From Cellulomonas wangleii (lineage in GTDB: Bacteria; Actinomycetota; Actinomycetes; Actinomycetales; Cellulomonadaceae), in contig NZ_CP074405.1 of the NCBI RefSeq assembly GCF_018388445.1, forward strand, positions 1,674,001-1,738,000: a DNA stretch of 64,000 nt. Reading direction: 5' to 3'. The translations under genes and the position numbers were made by a program. How positions within the stretch are numbered: position 1 is the stretch's first letter; every line of letters starts with the position of its first letter. This document shows, one piece after another, positions 19,827 through 27,798 of this stretch. The notes beneath the pieces are model-generated. The model worked only from the letters and a program-made list of their open reading frames with translations. It ran no database searches and had not been told where the DNA came from.

Positions 19827-21416
19827 ATGTCCGAGGTCTTCCTCTTCCTCGCCCAGCAGCCCGTCCTCCTGCTGTTCGTCGTCATCGGTGTCGGCTCGGC
19901 CGTCGGGCACATCCGGGTTCGCGGCGTCGGGCTCGGGGCCGCCGCGGTGCTGTTCCTGGCCATCGGCCTCTCGGCCTGGGCCGCGTCGTACGGCGTGGAC
20001 CTCGAGATCACCGAGGCGCTGGGCACGCTCGGGCTGTGCCTGTTCACGTTCTGCGTCGGCCTGGTGTCCGGTGCCACCTTCTTCTCCTCGCTGCGCCGCA
20101 GCCTCGCGCCGATCCTGGCCGTGGCCGGCGTCCTGGTGGCCAGCGCGGCCGTCGCGACGGGGGTCGGCAGCGTCCTCGGGCTGGACCGCGCGGTGGTCGC
20201 GGGCGCCTGGGCCGGTGCGGTCACCAACACCCCCGCGCTGGCGGCGGCCCGTGACGCCGCGGGCGACGCGACCGGCCCGACCATCGGGTACGCCGTCACG
20301 TACCTGTTCGGCGTCGTGGGCATGCTCGTCGCGGTGTCCCTCGCGCTGCGGCACCGGGACCTCGACACCGACGCCCCGCCGACGCTCGTGACCCGTACCG
20401 TGCGCGTCGAGGCCACCGGGCGACCCCGCATCGAGGACCTGGAGGACCGGCACGGCGACCGCATCAAGTTCTCCCGCGTGCGGCGCGGCGAGGAGGCGCC
20501 CATCCGTACCGCGGACGGGGGAGACCTGCTCCTGCTCGACGACCTCGTCACGGTCGTGGGACCCGCGGAGGACGTCGACGCGGTCACGCGCGAGCTCGGG
20601 CACGCCTCGTCGCACCGGCTGGAGGCGGACCGCCTCTACCTGGACATGCGGCGCATGACGGTGTCCGCGGAGCGGGCCGCCGGGCGCACGATCGGTGAGC
20701 TGGACCTGCTGCACCGGTTCGGTGCCACGATCTCGCGGGTGCGGCGCGGGGACGTCGACGTCGTCGCCACCGACGACTTCCAGCTGCAGCTCGGCGACCG
20801 GGTGCGCGTCATCGCGCCCCGCGAGCGCATGGCGGAGGTCTCGGCGTGGTTCGGCGACTCGGCGCGCGGGCTCTCGGACATCGTGCCGGTCGTCCTGGGC
20901 GTCGGCATGACCCTCGGGATCCTGCTGGGCGCCGTCGCGTTCCCCGTGCCCGGCGGCCACTTCGCGGTCGGGTCGGCGGCGGGCACGCTGCTGGTCGGGC
21001 TCGTTCTGGGCCGGCTGGGACGCGTCGGGCCGGTCGTCACGGCCATGCCCTACACGGCGGCGCAGGCCATCGCCGAGCTCGGCCTGCTGATCTTCCTCGC
21101 CCAGGCGGGCACGCGGGCCGGCGCGCAGATCGGTGCCGCGTTCACGTCGGGGGACTGGTTGCGCATCCTGCTGCTGGGCGCGGTCGTGACGACGTTCGTC
21201 GCGACCGGGCTGTACCTCGTCATGCGTCGGGTGTTCCGGGTCGGCGGGACCCGGCTCTCGGGGATCGTGGCCGGCACGCAGACGCAGCCCGCCGTCCTGG
21301 CGTTCGCGAACGGCCGGACGGGGTACGACGCGCGGGTCGCCCTGGGCTACGCCCTGGTGTACCCGGCGGCGATGGTCACCAAGATCGTCCTGGGGCAGCT
21401 GCTGGGCGGGTTGTGA
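19827..21416 (+). CDS. YidE/YbjL (AspT-exchanger-type) membrane transporter
   Basis: A 529-residue membrane protein made of two YidE/YbjL repeat blocks of about five helices each, separated by two TrkA-C-like domains at about 180-340 (for example ADGGDLLLLDDLVTVVG and DFQLQLGDRVRVIAP). The conserved GAWAGAVTNTPALAAA and GIVAGTQTQPAVLAFA turns mark the two repeats. AspT members exchange aspartate and alanine; other members are uncharacterised, so the substrate is open. ATG at 19827. Its stop lies 3 bp from the stop of the converging YbjN gene. Confidence 0.85.
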   Translation: MSEVFLFLAQQPVLLLFVVIGVGSAVGHIRVRGVGLGAAAVLFLAIGLSAWAASYGVDLEITEALGTLGLCLFTFCVGLVSGATFFSSLRRSLAPILAVAGVLVASAAVATGVGSVLGLDRAVVAGAWAGAVTNTPALAAARDAAGDATGPTIGYAVTYLFGVVGMLVAVSLALRHRDLDTDAPPTLVTRTVRVEATGRPRIEDLEDRHGDRIKFSRVRRGEEAPIRTADGGDLLLLDDLVTVVGPAEDVDAVTRELGHASSHRLEADRLYLDMRRMTVSAERAAGRTIGELDLLHRFGATISRVRRGDVDVVATDDFQLQLGDRVRVIAPRERMAEVSAWFGDSARGLSDIVPVVLGVGMTLGILLGAVAFPVPGGHFAVGSAAGTLLVGLVLGRLGRVGPVVTAMPYTAAQAIAELGLLIFLAQAGTRAGAQIGAAFTSGDWLRILLLGAVVTTFVATGLYLVMRRVFRVGGTRLSGIVAGTQTQPAVLAFANGRTGYDARVALGYALVYPAAMVTKIVLGQLLGGL

Positions 21417-21419
21417 GCG

Positions 21420-21938
21420 TCAGTTGTCGGGCACGTCCGGCGGCGGGACGTCGCCGGGCACGACGGGCTCCAGCGCGGCGAAGAGCTGCACGCCGGTGCC
21501 CAGCCCGCAGGCCAGCAGCTGCGCCAGCTGCAGGTCCGTGACCCCGGGCTCCAGGTCCGCCGAGACCTCGGCGTACACGGCGAGCATGCCCTCCTCCTCG
21601 CGCACGTAGGCCTTCGGCCAGATGCGCTCGCGGTTCCAGTCGTTGATCGCCAGCGCCAGCGCGCGACGCTGCTCGAGGGGGAGCGTGCGCTGCCACCTCC
21701 CGCGGACCTGCAGGATCTCCTGCTGCTCGCCCAGCAGCAGGAACCAGAAGCGGCTGCCGTCCCACGTGCCGGTGAGGTCACCGTCGTCGTCCACGACGAA
21801 CCGGTAGCCGCGCCCCAGGAGGTAGTCGGCCACGCGGTCCCGCGTCAGGGGACGCGGCGGCTCGTCGTCCAGCGGTGTCGTCTTGGTCGGCTTGGGCAGG
21901 CCGCCGAGGACCCGCAGGAGCCACCCGGGCGCGCTCAC
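21420..21938 (-). CDS. YbjN domain protein (second of two)
   Basis: A 172-residue soluble protein with a YbjN/type-III-secretion-chaperone-like fold. Signature parts are the YRFVVDDDGDLTGTW strand pair, FWFLLLGEQQEILQVRGRW, INDWNRERIWPKAYV and the late ADLEPGVTDLQLAQLL. It closely resembles the gene just upstream, so the pair arose by duplication. The GTG start overlaps the stop of that gene as GTGA (21935-21938). No enzymatic motif is seen; YbjN proteins are thought to act in stress tolerance or as chaperones, not firmly established. Confidence 0.8.
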   Translation of the reverse strand: MSAPGWLLRVLGGLPKPTKTTPLDDEPPRPLTRDRVADYLLGRGYRFVVDDDGDLTGTWDGSRFWFLLLGEQQEILQVRGRWQRTLPLEQRRALALAINDWNRERIWPKAYVREEEGMLAVYAEVSADLEPGVTDLQLAQLLACGLGTGVQLFAALEPVVPGDVPPPDVPDN

Positions 21939-22519
21939 GGCGCCGCCCCGGCCGGGTCCGGGTACCGCTCGTCCAGCGCGTCGAAGAGCATGCTGCCGGT
22001 CGACAGGCCGCAGAACAGGATCTGGCTGAGCTGGGCGTCGGTGGCACCGTGCTCGAGGTCGGTGGCCACCTCGGCGACCACGTGGACGCGGCCGTTGTCC
22101 CGCACCCGGGCGTACGCCTTGGGCCAGATGCGCTCGGCGTTCCACTCGTTGCACAGGTCGAGGACCTCCTCGAGCCGCTCGATCGCGAGCTCGCGGTGCC
22201 ACTGTCCGCGCACCTGCAGGATCTCCGACTGCGCGCCGAAGAGGAAGAAGTAGAACAGCCGGCCCCGCCACAGGCCGCCCAGGTCGCCGTCGTTGTCGAC
22301 GAAGTACGAGAACTGGTTGTCGGTCATCCACGACGCGATCCGCGCGGGGGAGACCGGCGTCGGTGCGGCGGAGCGGTGCTCGACCGTCCCCAGCTCGCGG
22401 GCCAGCAGCTCGGCGACACGCTCGTGGAGGTCGGCGTCGTCCACACCGACCTCGGGCGTGCCGGTGACCGGGCGGGTGCCGGACCACCACCGGCGTGCGC
22501 GCTGACGGAACCACCCCAT
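21935..22519 (-). CDS. YbjN domain protein (first of two)
   Basis: A 194-residue paralogue of the downstream gene: FSYFVDNDGDLGGLW, FYFFLFGAQSEILQVRGQW, CNEWNAERIWPKAYA and TDLEHGATDAQLSQIL line up with it block by block. It has a 60-residue N-terminal extension starting MGWFRQRARRWW. ATG at 22519. The divergent dioxygenase-like gene starts 85 bp away, so both promoters must lie in that short gap. Confidence 0.8.
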   Translation of the reverse strand: MGWFRQRARRWWSGTRPVTGTPEVGVDDADLHERVAELLARELGTVEHRSAAPTPVSPARIASWMTDNQFSYFVDNDGDLGGLWRGRLFYFFLFGAQSEILQVRGQWHRELAIERLEEVLDLCNEWNAERIWPKAYARVRDNGRVHVVAEVATDLEHGATDAQLSQILFCGLSTGSMLFDALDERYPDPAGAAP

Positions 22520-22604
22520 GCGCCGACCCTACCCGGCACCACCGACGACCGGCCTGCCGGTGCGCGCGGCAGGCCCGGGGCCCGCGGCGGGTTACGGTCG
22601 GTCC

Positions 22605-23369
22605 GTGCTCGTCGCCGCCGCCCTCGTCCCCGACACGGTGCTCCTGCTGCCCGGCGTCGCGGGGCGGGCCCCCGAGGACCCCGCGCCGGTCGCGCTGCGG
22701 TCGGCGGCGGCCACCGCGGCGGCGCGTGCGGTCGCCCACGCCCACCGTGTGGTCGTGGTCGCGCCCGGCCGGGTCACGCGCTGCGTCGTCGGGTCCGTGC
22801 ACGGCGGTGCCGGGGCCGCGGGGGTACCGGACCACCTGCTCGGCGCGCCCGTGCCCGACGTCGTCCTCGGCCCCGTCCCCGGTGCCCCGCCCGTCCCGGG
22901 GGCCCCGGGCACCGGTGCGGTCGTGGGGCTGCGGACCGTCCTCGACGCGGGTGTCGCGGCGGACCGGCTGCACCTGCTCGAGGTCGCGCCCGGCCCGGCG
23001 GACGCGCTGCGCGCCGTGGGCGCGGCGGTCGGCACCGGCGCGCCCACCGCACTGGTCCTCGTGGGCTCGGGGTCCGCACGGCACGGTCCGGGCGCCCCGC
23101 TGCCGCCCGACGCGCGGGCACCCGCGTGGGACGGTGCTGTCGTGGCCGCGCTGCGCGCAGGCGGCACCCGGGCCCGCGAGGCGCTCGCAGGGGCGGACGC
23201 GCGGACCGCGGCCGACCTGGCCGCCACCGGCTGGGCACCGTGGCAGGTGCTGGTCGGTGCGCTCGACGCGCTGCCGCCCGACGCGCCCGCCCCGACGCCG
23301 GAGGTGCTGCGCGCGGACGTGTGGCACGGCGCCGCCCACGCCGTCGTGCTCTGGCAGGTCGCACCGTGA
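22605..23369 (+). CDS. Class III extradiol dioxygenase-like protein upstream of miaA
   Basis: A 254-residue protein of the LigB/class III extradiol dioxygenase-like group found next to miaA in actinobacteria (the Rv2728c position, from memory). It starts LVAAALVPDTVLLLPGV and has the ATGWAPWQVLVGAL end block. The histidines that bind iron in true dioxygenases are not evident, so catalysis is doubtful. The GTG at 22605 keeps the gene clear of the divergent YbjN gene; an in-frame ATG at 22518 overlaps that gene and gives a low-complexity extension. Its stop overlaps the miaA start (GTGA). Confidence 0.75.
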   Translation: MLVAAALVPDTVLLLPGVAGRAPEDPAPVALRSAAATAAARAVAHAHRVVVVAPGRVTRCVVGSVHGGAGAAGVPDHLLGAPVPDVVLGPVPGAPPVPGAPGTGAVVGLRTVLDAGVAADRLHLLEVAPGPADALRAVGAAVGTGAPTALVLVGSGSARHGPGAPLPPDARAPAWDGAVVAALRAGGTRAREALAGADARTAADLAATGWAPWQVLVGALDALPPDAPAPTPEVLRADVWHGAAHAVVLWQVAP

Positions 23370-24322
23370 GCCTCGTCGTCGCGGTCGTCGGCCCCACCGC
23401 CACCGGCAAGTCCGACCTCGCCCTCGGCCTGGCGCAGGCCCTGGGCGCGGAGGTCGTCAACACCGACGCCCTGCAGCTGTACCGCGGGATGGACGTCGGT
23501 ACGGCGAAGCTGGCCCCGGAGGAGCGCCGCGGGATCCCGCACCACCTGCTGGACGTGCTGGACCCGCGGGAGGAGGCGTCCGTCGCGGACTACCAGCTGC
23601 TCGCGCGCGGTGTGCTGCGGGACCTCGACGCCCGGGGCTCGCGGGCCGTGGCCGTCGGGGGCTCGGGCCTGTACGTGCGCGCCCTGCTGGACCGCATGGA
23701 GTTCCCCGGCACCGACCCGGAGCTGCGCGCGCGCCTCGAGGAGCGCGTCGAGGTGGAGGGCGTCCGCGCCCTGCACGACGAGCTGGCCGCGCTGGACCCG
23801 GTCGCCGCGGCCGGCATCGGGCCGCGCAACGCCCGCCGCGTGGTGCGCGCGCTGGAGGTCGTCGCCCTGACGGGACGTCCGTACTCCGCGAACCTGCCCC
23901 GCCACGAGTACGAGGTGCCGGCCCTGCAGATCGGCCTGGACTGCGACCGGGCCGCGCTGGACGCACGCATCGAGGTGCGCGTGGACCGGATGTGGGACGG
24001 CGGCCTGCTGGAGGAGGTGGAGCGCCTCGAGCGGCACGGGCTGGGTCGCACGGCGTCCCGTGCGGTCGGGTACGCCCAGGCGCTCGCCCAGCTGCACGGT
24101 GAGCTCGACGCCGACGCGGCGCGTGCCGCGACGGCCGCCGGGACGCGGCGGCTCGCCCGCAAGCAGATGGGCTGGTTCGGGCGCGACCCGCGCGTCCACT
24201 GGCTCGACGCCCGCGACCCGGACCTCGTCGCGCACGCGCTCGAGCTGGTCGAGGCGGCCGACGCGGACCGCCTGCCGCGGCCCGACCCGCACGCGCCCGT
24301 GCGCCGTACGCTGGGCTCGTGA
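23366..24322 (+). CDS. miaA: tRNA dimethylallyltransferase MiaA
   Basis: A 318-residue enzyme that transfers a dimethylallyl group to A37 of tRNAs reading UNN codons, making the substrate of MiaB. P-loop GPTATGKS at 9-16, NTDALQLYRGMDVGTAKL with the catalytic aspartate, the GGSGLYVRALL block and the KQMGWFGRDPRVHWLD end block are all present. The GTG start overlaps the stop of the dioxygenase-like gene, and the stop overlaps dapF, so the four genes to the thioredoxin-like one form a tightly packed operon. Confidence 0.96.
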   Translation: MSLVVAVVGPTATGKSDLALGLAQALGAEVVNTDALQLYRGMDVGTAKLAPEERRGIPHHLLDVLDPREEASVADYQLLARGVLRDLDARGSRAVAVGGSGLYVRALLDRMEFPGTDPELRARLEERVEVEGVRALHDELAALDPVAAAGIGPRNARRVVRALEVVALTGRPYSANLPRHEYEVPALQIGLDCDRAALDARIEVRVDRMWDGGLLEEVERLERHGLGRTASRAVGYAQALAQLHGELDADAARAATAAGTRRLARKQMGWFGRDPRVHWLDARDPDLVAHALELVEAADADRLPRPDPHAPVRRTLGS

Positions 24323-25302
24323 CCGCCCCCACCACCCCCGTCGCGAGCACCCACGCGAGCACCGCCGCGAGCACCCACGCGCCCGTGACGCTCGCCGCCG
24401 TCCGGGGGCACGGCACGCAGAACGACTTCGTGCTGCTGGACGACCGGGACGGCCGGCTGGACCTGACGGCGGCGCTCGTCGCGCGGCTGTGCGACCGCCG
24501 GGCGGGCGTGGGCGGGGACGGCGTCATCCGCCTGGTCGCCACCCGGCACGTCCCCGACGCACCGGACGCCACCGCCGGGACCCCGTGGTTCATGGACTAC
24601 CGCAACGCGGACGGGTCGATCGCGCAGATGTGCGGCAACGGCGTGCGCGTGTTCGCGCGGTTCGCGCAGCGACTGGGGCTGTGGGACCCCGCCACCGGGC
24701 CGCTCGCGGTCGGGACGCGTGCCGGGGTGCGGACCGTCGCGGCCACGGAGCCCGACGTCGGGTCCGGCCCGTGGTTCACCGTCGGGATGGGGTCCGTCAC
24801 CCTGCCCGCCGGCCCCGACGCCCTCGCGACCGGCGGGGACGCGCAGGTGGACGTGGCCGGCCTGACCGTGACGCGACCGGGCCTGTCCGTCGACGTGGGC
24901 AACCCGCACACGGTGGTCGTGCTGGCGCAGGAGCAGGACCTGGAGGCGGCGGGCCTGACGCGGGCGCCGGACGTGACACCCCTGCCCCCGCAGGGCACGA
25001 ACGTCGAGCTCGTGGTGCCGTTGGGCGAGCAGGTCGCGGCCGACGGGACGGTCGTGGGTCGGCTGCGGATGCGGGTGCACGAACGGGGCGTGGGCGAGAC
25101 CCGCTCGTGCGGGACGGGCGCGGTCGCGGCGGCAGCAGCGGTCCGTGCCTGGGGCGGACCGCAGGCCCCCGGTACGTGGCTCGTCGACGTCCCGGGCGGC
25201 ACGCTGCGGGTCACGCTGCACGCCGACGGGCGGGCGGACCTCGCCGGGCCGGCCGTGCTGGTGGCCGACGTGGCCGTGGACGTGGCGGCGCTGGACGCGT
25301 GA
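24319..25302 (+). CDS. dapF: Diaminopimelate epimerase
   Basis: A 327-residue enzyme converting LL- to meso-diaminopimelate for lysine and cell-wall synthesis. The two catalytic cysteines are Cys105 (MCGNGVRVFARF) and Cys264 (SCGTGAVAAAAA). GHGTQNDFVLLDD marks the start of the fold. A 25-residue Ala/Ser/Thr/His-rich leader with a near repeat precedes it, so a later start at a downstream GTG is possible. GTGA overlap with miaA before and GTGA overlap with the thioredoxin-like gene after. Confidence 0.95.
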   Translation: MTAPTTPVASTHASTAASTHAPVTLAAVRGHGTQNDFVLLDDRDGRLDLTAALVARLCDRRAGVGGDGVIRLVATRHVPDAPDATAGTPWFMDYRNADGSIAQMCGNGVRVFARFAQRLGLWDPATGPLAVGTRAGVRTVAATEPDVGSGPWFTVGMGSVTLPAGPDALATGGDAQVDVAGLTVTRPGLSVDVGNPHTVVVLAQEQDLEAAGLTRAPDVTPLPPQGTNVELVVPLGEQVAADGTVVGRLRMRVHERGVGETRSCGTGAVAAAAAVRAWGGPQAPGTWLVDVPGGTLRVTLHADGRADLAGPAVLVADVAVDVAALDA

Positions 25303-25760
25303 CGGCGGCGTTCACGGCGGCGGACCTCGGTTCGCCGCTGGGGGAGCGGGCCACGCTGCTGCAGGTGTCGACGGCGTTCTGCGCGCCGTGCCGTGCGGCC
25401 CGGCGCGTCCTGGCGCGCGTGGCCGACGCGGTCCCCGGGGTGCGGCACGTCGAGGTCGACGTGGCGGACGCCCCGCACCTCGCCGCCGCACTGGCCGTCA
25501 CCGCCACCCCGACGGTCGTGGTCCTCGACGCCGACGGCGCGGTCGTCGCCCGGGCGCAGGGTGTGCCGACGCCGCGTCAGGTGCTCGGGGCGCTCGGCGC
25601 CGCGCTGCCCGCTGAGCCGCCCGCTGAGCCGCCCGACGGCGTGAGCGCGTCGCGCCGCTCGGTCGGCGGGACGCCGACGCGCCCCGCGACGAGCACCGCG
25701 CCCAGCGCGAGCACCGCCGTGAGCAGGAACGACCCGACGAACGGCGCGGGGCCGGCGTAG
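25299..25760 (+). CDS. Thioredoxin-like protein with CAPC active site
   Basis: A 153-residue thioredoxin-fold protein. STAFCAPC places the redox cysteines at 28 and 31, and VTATPTVVVLDADG contains the cis-proline. The fold ends near residue 105; the rest (PAEPPAEPP and a Ser/Thr-rich tail) looks disordered and lies antisense to the end of the converging MFS gene, with which it overlaps by 184 bp. No signal peptide, so probably cytoplasmic. GTG overlaps the dapF stop. Confidence 0.75.
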   Translation: MTAAFTAADLGSPLGERATLLQVSTAFCAPCRAARRVLARVADAVPGVRHVEVDVADAPHLAAALAVTATPTVVVLDADGAVVARAQGVPTPRQVLGALGAALPAEPPAEPPDGVSASRRSVGGTPTRPATSTAPSASTAVSRNDPTNGAGPA

Positions 25761-27076
25761 CCGTCGGCGCCGCCCGCGGTCACGAACACCACGCCGGTCA
25801 GCGCGAGGGCCAGGGCCGCGCCGACCGAGTCCGCGATCGAGTTGGCGGCGCTGTTGCGGCCCTGGTCCGCCGGCGTCGACCACCCCAGCAGCAGCACGTT
25901 CAGCCGGGACGAGCCGAGACCCATGCCGGCCCCGGTCGCGGTCCACACCGCCACGAGCGCCCACGCGGGGAGGCCCAGCGCCGTGACCAGCGTGGCGCCC
26001 GTGACCCCCGCGAGCACCAGCGCCGTGCCGAGGCGCACGGCCGTGCGGCTGGGCAGCCCGGCCCCCAGGCGTCCCTGCACGACCGACCCGACCGACCACG
26101 CCAGCGCGGACGTCGAGAGCCCCAGCCCGCTGGCCGTGGTGCCCCACCCGTCCCGGTCGACCAGCAGGTAGGGGACGTACACCTGCGCCCCGAAGAACGC
26201 ACCGGAGACCAGCACGCGCGTCGCGATCACGGCCGGCAGGCCGGGGCGCGCGCGCAGCGCGCCGCGCGGCACGAGGGGACGCATGGCGCCGACCGCACCC
26301 AGGGCGGCCGTGGCGGCGACGGCCTGCGACCAGGGCGCGGGCAGCTGGGCGGCGACGTTGAGCGCGAGCACCGCGACCGCGACCAGCACGGCCCACGCGA
26401 CCCGACGGGCGGCGCGGTCACCGGCGGGGGCCGACGCGGCCCGGTCCGGCGCCGCCGACCCCGCGGCACCCCGCACCGTACCGAGCAGGGGGACGGTCGT
26501 CGGGACGACGAGGACGGCGACGCCGAGGAACACCCACCGCCAGCCGGCGAGGTCCGCCACGAGACCCGCGAGCGACGGCCCCACCACGGACGGCAGCACC
26601 CACGCCGTGGAGAACCACGCGAACACGCGCGGGTGCAGCACCGGGGGGTAGGCGCGGGCGACGACGACGAGCAGCGTGACGTTGAGAACGCCACCCCCGA
26701 GCCCTTGGGCGAGCCGCCCCAGCACGAGCACCGGCATCGACGCGGCGGCCCCGGCGACGACGAGCCCGAGCACGAACAGCACGACGCCCGCGGCGAACGG
26801 CGGGCCGGGCCCGCGCCGGTCGGACCACGCGCCGGCCACGACCATGCCGACGACACCGGTCGCCAGCGGTCCGGCGAACGCGAACGCGTACAGGGCGCGC
26901 CCGTCCAGCACCTCGGCCACCTGCGGCATCACGGTGGTCACGGCGAACGACTCGAAGGCGACCAGCACGACCAGCGCGAACATCGCGGCGGACACGGGGC
27001 GACGGGCGCGCCACATCGCATCGGGGGTCGCGTCGTCGGGGAGCGTCACGGCAGGACCGTCCGGCGCTACCGTCAC
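25577..27076 (-). CDS. MFS exporter, multidrug type
   Basis: A 499-residue membrane protein of the major facilitator superfamily with at least 12 hydrophobic segments. The loop after helix 2 reads GAWSDRRGPGPPF, the usual MFS motif A, and GRLAQGLGGG fits motif B. Probably exports small molecules or drugs; the substrate is unknown. The GTG at 27076 overlaps the stop of the methyltransferase (GTGA). A second GTG at 27049 is possible. The Ser/Gly/Ala-rich tail overlaps the thioredoxin-like gene on the other strand. Confidence 0.85.
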   Translation of the reverse strand: MTVAPDGPAVTLPDDATPDAMWRARRPVSAAMFALVVLVAFESFAVTTVMPQVAEVLDGRALYAFAFAGPLATGVVGMVVAGAWSDRRGPGPPFAAGVVLFVLGLVVAGAAASMPVLVLGRLAQGLGGGVLNVTLLVVVARAYPPVLHPRVFAWFSTAWVLPSVVGPSLAGLVADLAGWRWVFLGVAVLVVPTTVPLLGTVRGAAGSAAPDRAASAPAGDRAARRVAWAVLVAVAVLALNVAAQLPAPWSQAVAATAALGAVGAMRPLVPRGALRARPGLPAVIATRVLVSGAFFGAQVYVPYLLVDRDGWGTTASGLGLSTSALAWSVGSVVQGRLGAGLPSRTAVRLGTALVLAGVTGATLVTALGLPAWALVAVWTATGAGMGLGSSRLNVLLLGWSTPADQGRNSAANSIADSVGAALALALTGVVFVTAGGADGYAGPAPFVGSFLLTAVLALGAVLVAGRVGVPPTERRDALTPSGGSAGGSAGSAAPSAPST

Positions 27077-27690
27077 GGCGCGACCCGGAGCACCCGGAAC
27101 CCCTTCGCGCTGGCCTCGCGCGTGGTGGGCAGCCCGGCCTCCTCGACCAGCCAGCGCTGCAGCGGGTCGGCACCGAGGTTGCGTCCCACGACCAGCCAGC
27201 CCTCGCCGCCGGGCGCCAGGCGGGGCAGCCACCGCGTCAGCAGCCCGTGCAGCGCGGGCTTGCCGATGCGCACCGGCGGGTTCGACCAGACGGCCGCGAA
27301 CCGCACGTCGTCCGGCACGTCGTCAGGGGTCGCGGCCACGACGTTCGTCAGACCGAGCCGCACGGCGTTGCGGCGCACCAGGTCGAGCGCGCGCTCGTTG
27401 ACGTCCACGGCCCACACCCGGGCGTCGGGCGCGAGCAGCGCGAGCGTGAGCGCGACGGGTCCCCAGCCGCAGCCGAGGTCGAGCAGGTCGCCGCGGGGCG
27501 GTGGCGCCGGCACGGTCCGCAGGAGCACCTGCGTGCCGAGGTCGACGTGGTCGGGGGAGAACACGCCCCCGGCCGTCTCCACCTCCACGTCGCGCCCTGC
27601 CAGGTGCACGCGCAGCGTGCGGCGCTGCTCGGGGGAGGCCGGTCGGGCCGTGAAGTAGTGCTGACCCTGCTGGTCGTCGGTGCCGCTCAC
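27073..27690 (-). CDS. RsmC/RlmG-like class I methyltransferase
   Basis: A 205-residue SAM-dependent methyltransferase. The glycine loop is LLDLGCGWGPVAL (69-81), VDVNERAL is the acidic post-II region, and NPP at 137-139 is the catalytic motif of enzymes methylating exocyclic amines. HYFTARPASP and GGVFSPDHVDLGT are typical of the C-terminal half of RsmC, which makes m2G1207 in 16S rRNA. It has only that half, as usual in Gram-positives. GTG start. Probably in an operon with the MFS gene. Confidence 0.85.
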   Translation of the reverse strand: MSGTDDQQGQHYFTARPASPEQRRTLRVHLAGRDVEVETAGGVFSPDHVDLGTQVLLRTVPAPPPRGDLLDLGCGWGPVALTLALLAPDARVWAVDVNERALDLVRRNAVRLGLTNVVAATPDDVPDDVRFAAVWSNPPVRIGKPALHGLLTRWLPRLAPGGEGWLVVGRNLGADPLQRWLVEEAGLPTTREASAKGFRVLRVAP

Positions 27691-27798
27691 CTGCCGAGGC
27701 TAGCGGCGCGCGAGGGTGTGCCCGCAGCGAAAACCCGTCGCGGGCGTCGTACGTGCGTGCGATCCTGGACACAGCCATCCGCCGACGAGAGGACCCGC

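Noticed and set aside
22518..22604. ATG start 87 bp upstream for the dioxygenase-like gene
   Set aside because: It overlaps the start of the divergent YbjN gene and adds low-complexity residues; GTG 22605 starts at the conserved strand.
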